A stretch of DNA of 64,000 nucleotides from Pedobacter steynii (GTDB taxonomy: Bacteria; Bacteroidota; Bacteroidia; Sphingobacteriales; Sphingobacteriaceae). The stretch covers positions 248,001 through 312,000 of the forward strand of contig NZ_FNGY01000003.1 in the NCBI RefSeq assembly GCF_900103665.1. The letters are read 5' to 3'. The notes beneath the pieces are model-generated. The model did no database searches. It was given only the letters and a program-made list of their open reading frames with translations, and was not told where the DNA came from. Within the stretch, counting starts at the first letter, position 1, and the number at the start of each line of letters is the position of its first letter. Below are positions 62,498-64,000 of the stretch, in pieces. A program made the position numbers and the translations under genes.

Positions 62498-63688
62498 TTG
62501 GAAAAACAGGAATTAACTATTCTATTTAATAAATATACTCAAGGGAATTGCGCTCCAGAGGAGATCATCACCATATTGCATCATTTTAATCTTCATGAAA
62601 ACAAGGAACAGTTCAAACAATTGATCCTTGAAGAGCTTGAAAAGACATCCGCTCCATCAACAGATGAAAATTCTCCTCACGCCCTGCGCGCTTTTGCCCA
62701 AACAGACAAAGCATTGCTGGAATTGTTTGGAAGAAAAGAAGAAGTAAAACGTCCATCCAGCGCATTTCACTGGATTTCAATAGCAGCAATTTTACTGACG
62801 GTATTAACCATAGGATATGTATTCAGAAGTCAGTTTTACGCAAAAGATCAGCCTTCTCTTTCAACTCTGGCCTTCAAAGATATTGCACCAGGCAGTAACC
62901 ACGCTGTGCTGAAAATTGCAGGCAGTCATGAAATCATTCAGCTCAGTCATAATAAAGAAGGCGTTCAAATTAAAAATGGGGAAATATTCTATAAGGACAA
63001 TACCAGGCTAACTGATCCTATCCTGAAGAACAAAGAACCTGAACAATCCGACAATACGTCTTATACTATTGAAACACCCAGGGGCGGACAATACAAGATC
63101 TTGCTATCAGATGGCACAGAGGTACGGTTAAATGCGGCCTCTTCCCTCACTTATCCAGGAATTTTTCAGGGAAATACCAGGGAAGTTTCCGTTACCGGAG
63201 AAGTATTTTTTCAGGTCGCCAGGAACAAAGAAAAGCCTTTCATCGTCAAAGTTGGCGCTATTAAAAATACCGTTACGGGAACCAGTTTTAACATTTCGGC
63301 TTACCCTGATGAGCAAGGCGTAAAAACCACCCTGGTTACCGGTGGACTACACGTATCCGGATATGGCAATGAGGTGACCTTAAGGCCAGGTCAGCAGGCA
63401 TCTGTTGCCGAAAAAAAGATAGCCGTAAATGCGGTTGATACTGATGAATATACGGCCTGGCTCAATAACGAATTTTCTTTTGAGAATAAAAATATTGAAG
63501 CAATTATGAAAAACATCTCCAGGTGGTATGATGTGGATGTTTACTACCAGGGAAACCGGTACGATAACCGAAAATTCGGAGGTACTTACACCCGTACAAA
63601 AGGATTATCAGCCCTGCTTAAACACCTGGAGAGTTTGAGCGGCATCCATTTCATTGTTGAAGGAAGGAGGATAAAAGTATTGATATAA
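62498..63688 (+). CDS. FecR family anti-sigma factor (third uptake locus)
   Basis: 396 residues starting with TTG at 62498; an in-frame stop at 62486 and no in-frame ATG in between leave TTG as the only good start, and the protein begins MEKQELTILFNKYTQGNCAPEE as expected for the family. Transmembrane helix at about 88-108 (ISIAAILLTVLTIGYVF). FecR domain about 190-280 (ETPRGGQYKILLSDGTEVRLNAASSL), DUF4974 about 325-395. The SusC gene starts 104 bp downstream. Confidence 0.92.
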   Translation: MEKQELTILFNKYTQGNCAPEEIITILHHFNLHENKEQFKQLILEELEKTSAPSTDENSPHALRAFAQTDKALLELFGRKEEVKRPSSAFHWISIAAILLTVLTIGYVFRSQFYAKDQPSLSTLAFKDIAPGSNHAVLKIAGSHEIIQLSHNKEGVQIKNGEIFYKDNTRLTDPILKNKEPEQSDNTSYTIETPRGGQYKILLSDGTEVRLNAASSLTYPGIFQGNTREVSVTGEVFFQVARNKEKPFIVKVGAIKNTVTGTSFNISAYPDEQGVKTTLVTGGLHVSGYGNEVTLRPGQQASVAEKKIAVNAVDTDEYTAWLNNEFSFENKNIEAIMKNISRWYDVDVYYQGNRYDNRKFGGTYTRTKGLSALLKHLESLSGIHFIVEGRRIKVLI

Positions 63689-63792
63689 GCCACTAAAAAC
63701 AAGCTCACTGGCCGGAACGTGCCATGCAATCAGCTATGAAAAATCATTAAACAAACTAACCAATTTTAACCCAAAACCTATTCTAACCAAAT

Positions 63793-64000
63793 ATGCACTT
63801 CTACAGGTTTAAAAAAAATAAAAGCTTGAATAAGCTGTTAAAAATTATGATGACCTTGAAAATCATCACCATCATCATGTTAGTGTCGTTGTTTCAGGTC
63901 AATGCAAGTGTAAAGGCCCAAACCGTCTCTCTTAATAAAAAGATGTCGCTCAAAGAGGCATTCAAATCACTAAAAAAGCAGACAGGTTATGACTTTATAT
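63793..64000 (+). CDS. SusC/RagA family transporter, 5' part only (window end)
   Basis: 69 codons to the window edge. A hydrophobic leader (about 20-40) ends near VKAQ, followed by the start of an STN domain (TVSLNKKMSLKEAFKSLKKQTGYDF). The third SusC transporter with a signalling domain, following sigma and FecR. The rest lies outside the window. Confidence 0.8.
   Translation, partial: MHFYRFKKNKSLNKLLKIMMTLKIITIIMLVSLFQVNASVKAQTVSLNKKMSLKEAFKSLKKQTGYDFI

Overview
The window looks like a chromosomal stretch of a Bacteroidota bacterium, most likely Sphingobacteriaceae and Pedobacter-like. The reasons are three copies of the ECF sigma / FecR / SusC arrangement, SusD lipoproteins, a fused E1 alpha/beta ketoacid dehydrogenase, a tmRNA whose tag reads GENNYALAA, promoters of the TTG-N18/19-TAnnTTTG type, and few Shine-Dalgarno sequences. 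Taxonomy below phylum is inference from gene content only.

Layout: 1-10244 (minus) is a nutrient-uptake locus read from right to left: ECF sigma, FecR anti-sigma, SusC, SusD, a TlpA-like thioredoxin with a DUF3738-like tail, and an M16 zinc peptidase cut by the window edge. 10363-14446 has an orphan XRE regulator and a three-gene phosphorelay operon whose first kinase carries seven 21-residue coiled-coil repeats. 14466-24088 is mixed: small membrane and lipoproteins, an AraC / Tat-leader flavoprotein / DUF2938 group, a GNAT enzyme, a TonB-type outer membrane protein facing a LytS/LytTR pair, and a cupin. 24747-34717 (plus) is a second uptake locus: sigma, FecR, SusC, SusD, an HExxH lipoprotein peptidase and a DUF4302 lipoprotein.

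34822-43870 holds a KOW protein, a cold-shock protein, a DyP peroxidase, a LodA-type cysteine tryptophylquinone oxidase fused behind a catalase-like domain with its LodB flavoprotein, a decayed quinone oxidoreductase, DinB, and a secreted protein made of 16-residue repeats. 44160-46363 is a small island with a tripartite HipBST-like toxin-antitoxin operon, three evenly spaced operators, and a tRNA(CAT). 46431-50291 has a HAD phosphatase, an Mpo1-like protein, catalase and proline dehydrogenase.

50389-56458 is an aromatic amino acid operon pair: S4 protein-aroB, then pheA, DAHP synthase-chorismate mutase, aroA and aroC. The second part is preceded by a textbook ribosome-mediated attenuator: promoter, a 20-codon leader peptide with eight aromatic residues in nine codons, and mutually exclusive hairpins. 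56526-60739 carries a fused ketoacid dehydrogenase E1, a DUF1573 protein and an aminotransferase. The tmRNA gene (60769-61132) is followed by one small gene and a 17-bp copy of the tmRNA 3' end, which looks like the scar of an integrated element. The window ends in a third sigma/FecR/SusC locus.

The most noteworthy items are the aromatic attenuator, the catalase-like/LodA fusion (its catalase part keeps the heme-ligand motif but seems to have lost the catalytic histidine), the HipBST module with its operators, and the tmRNA-end duplication.
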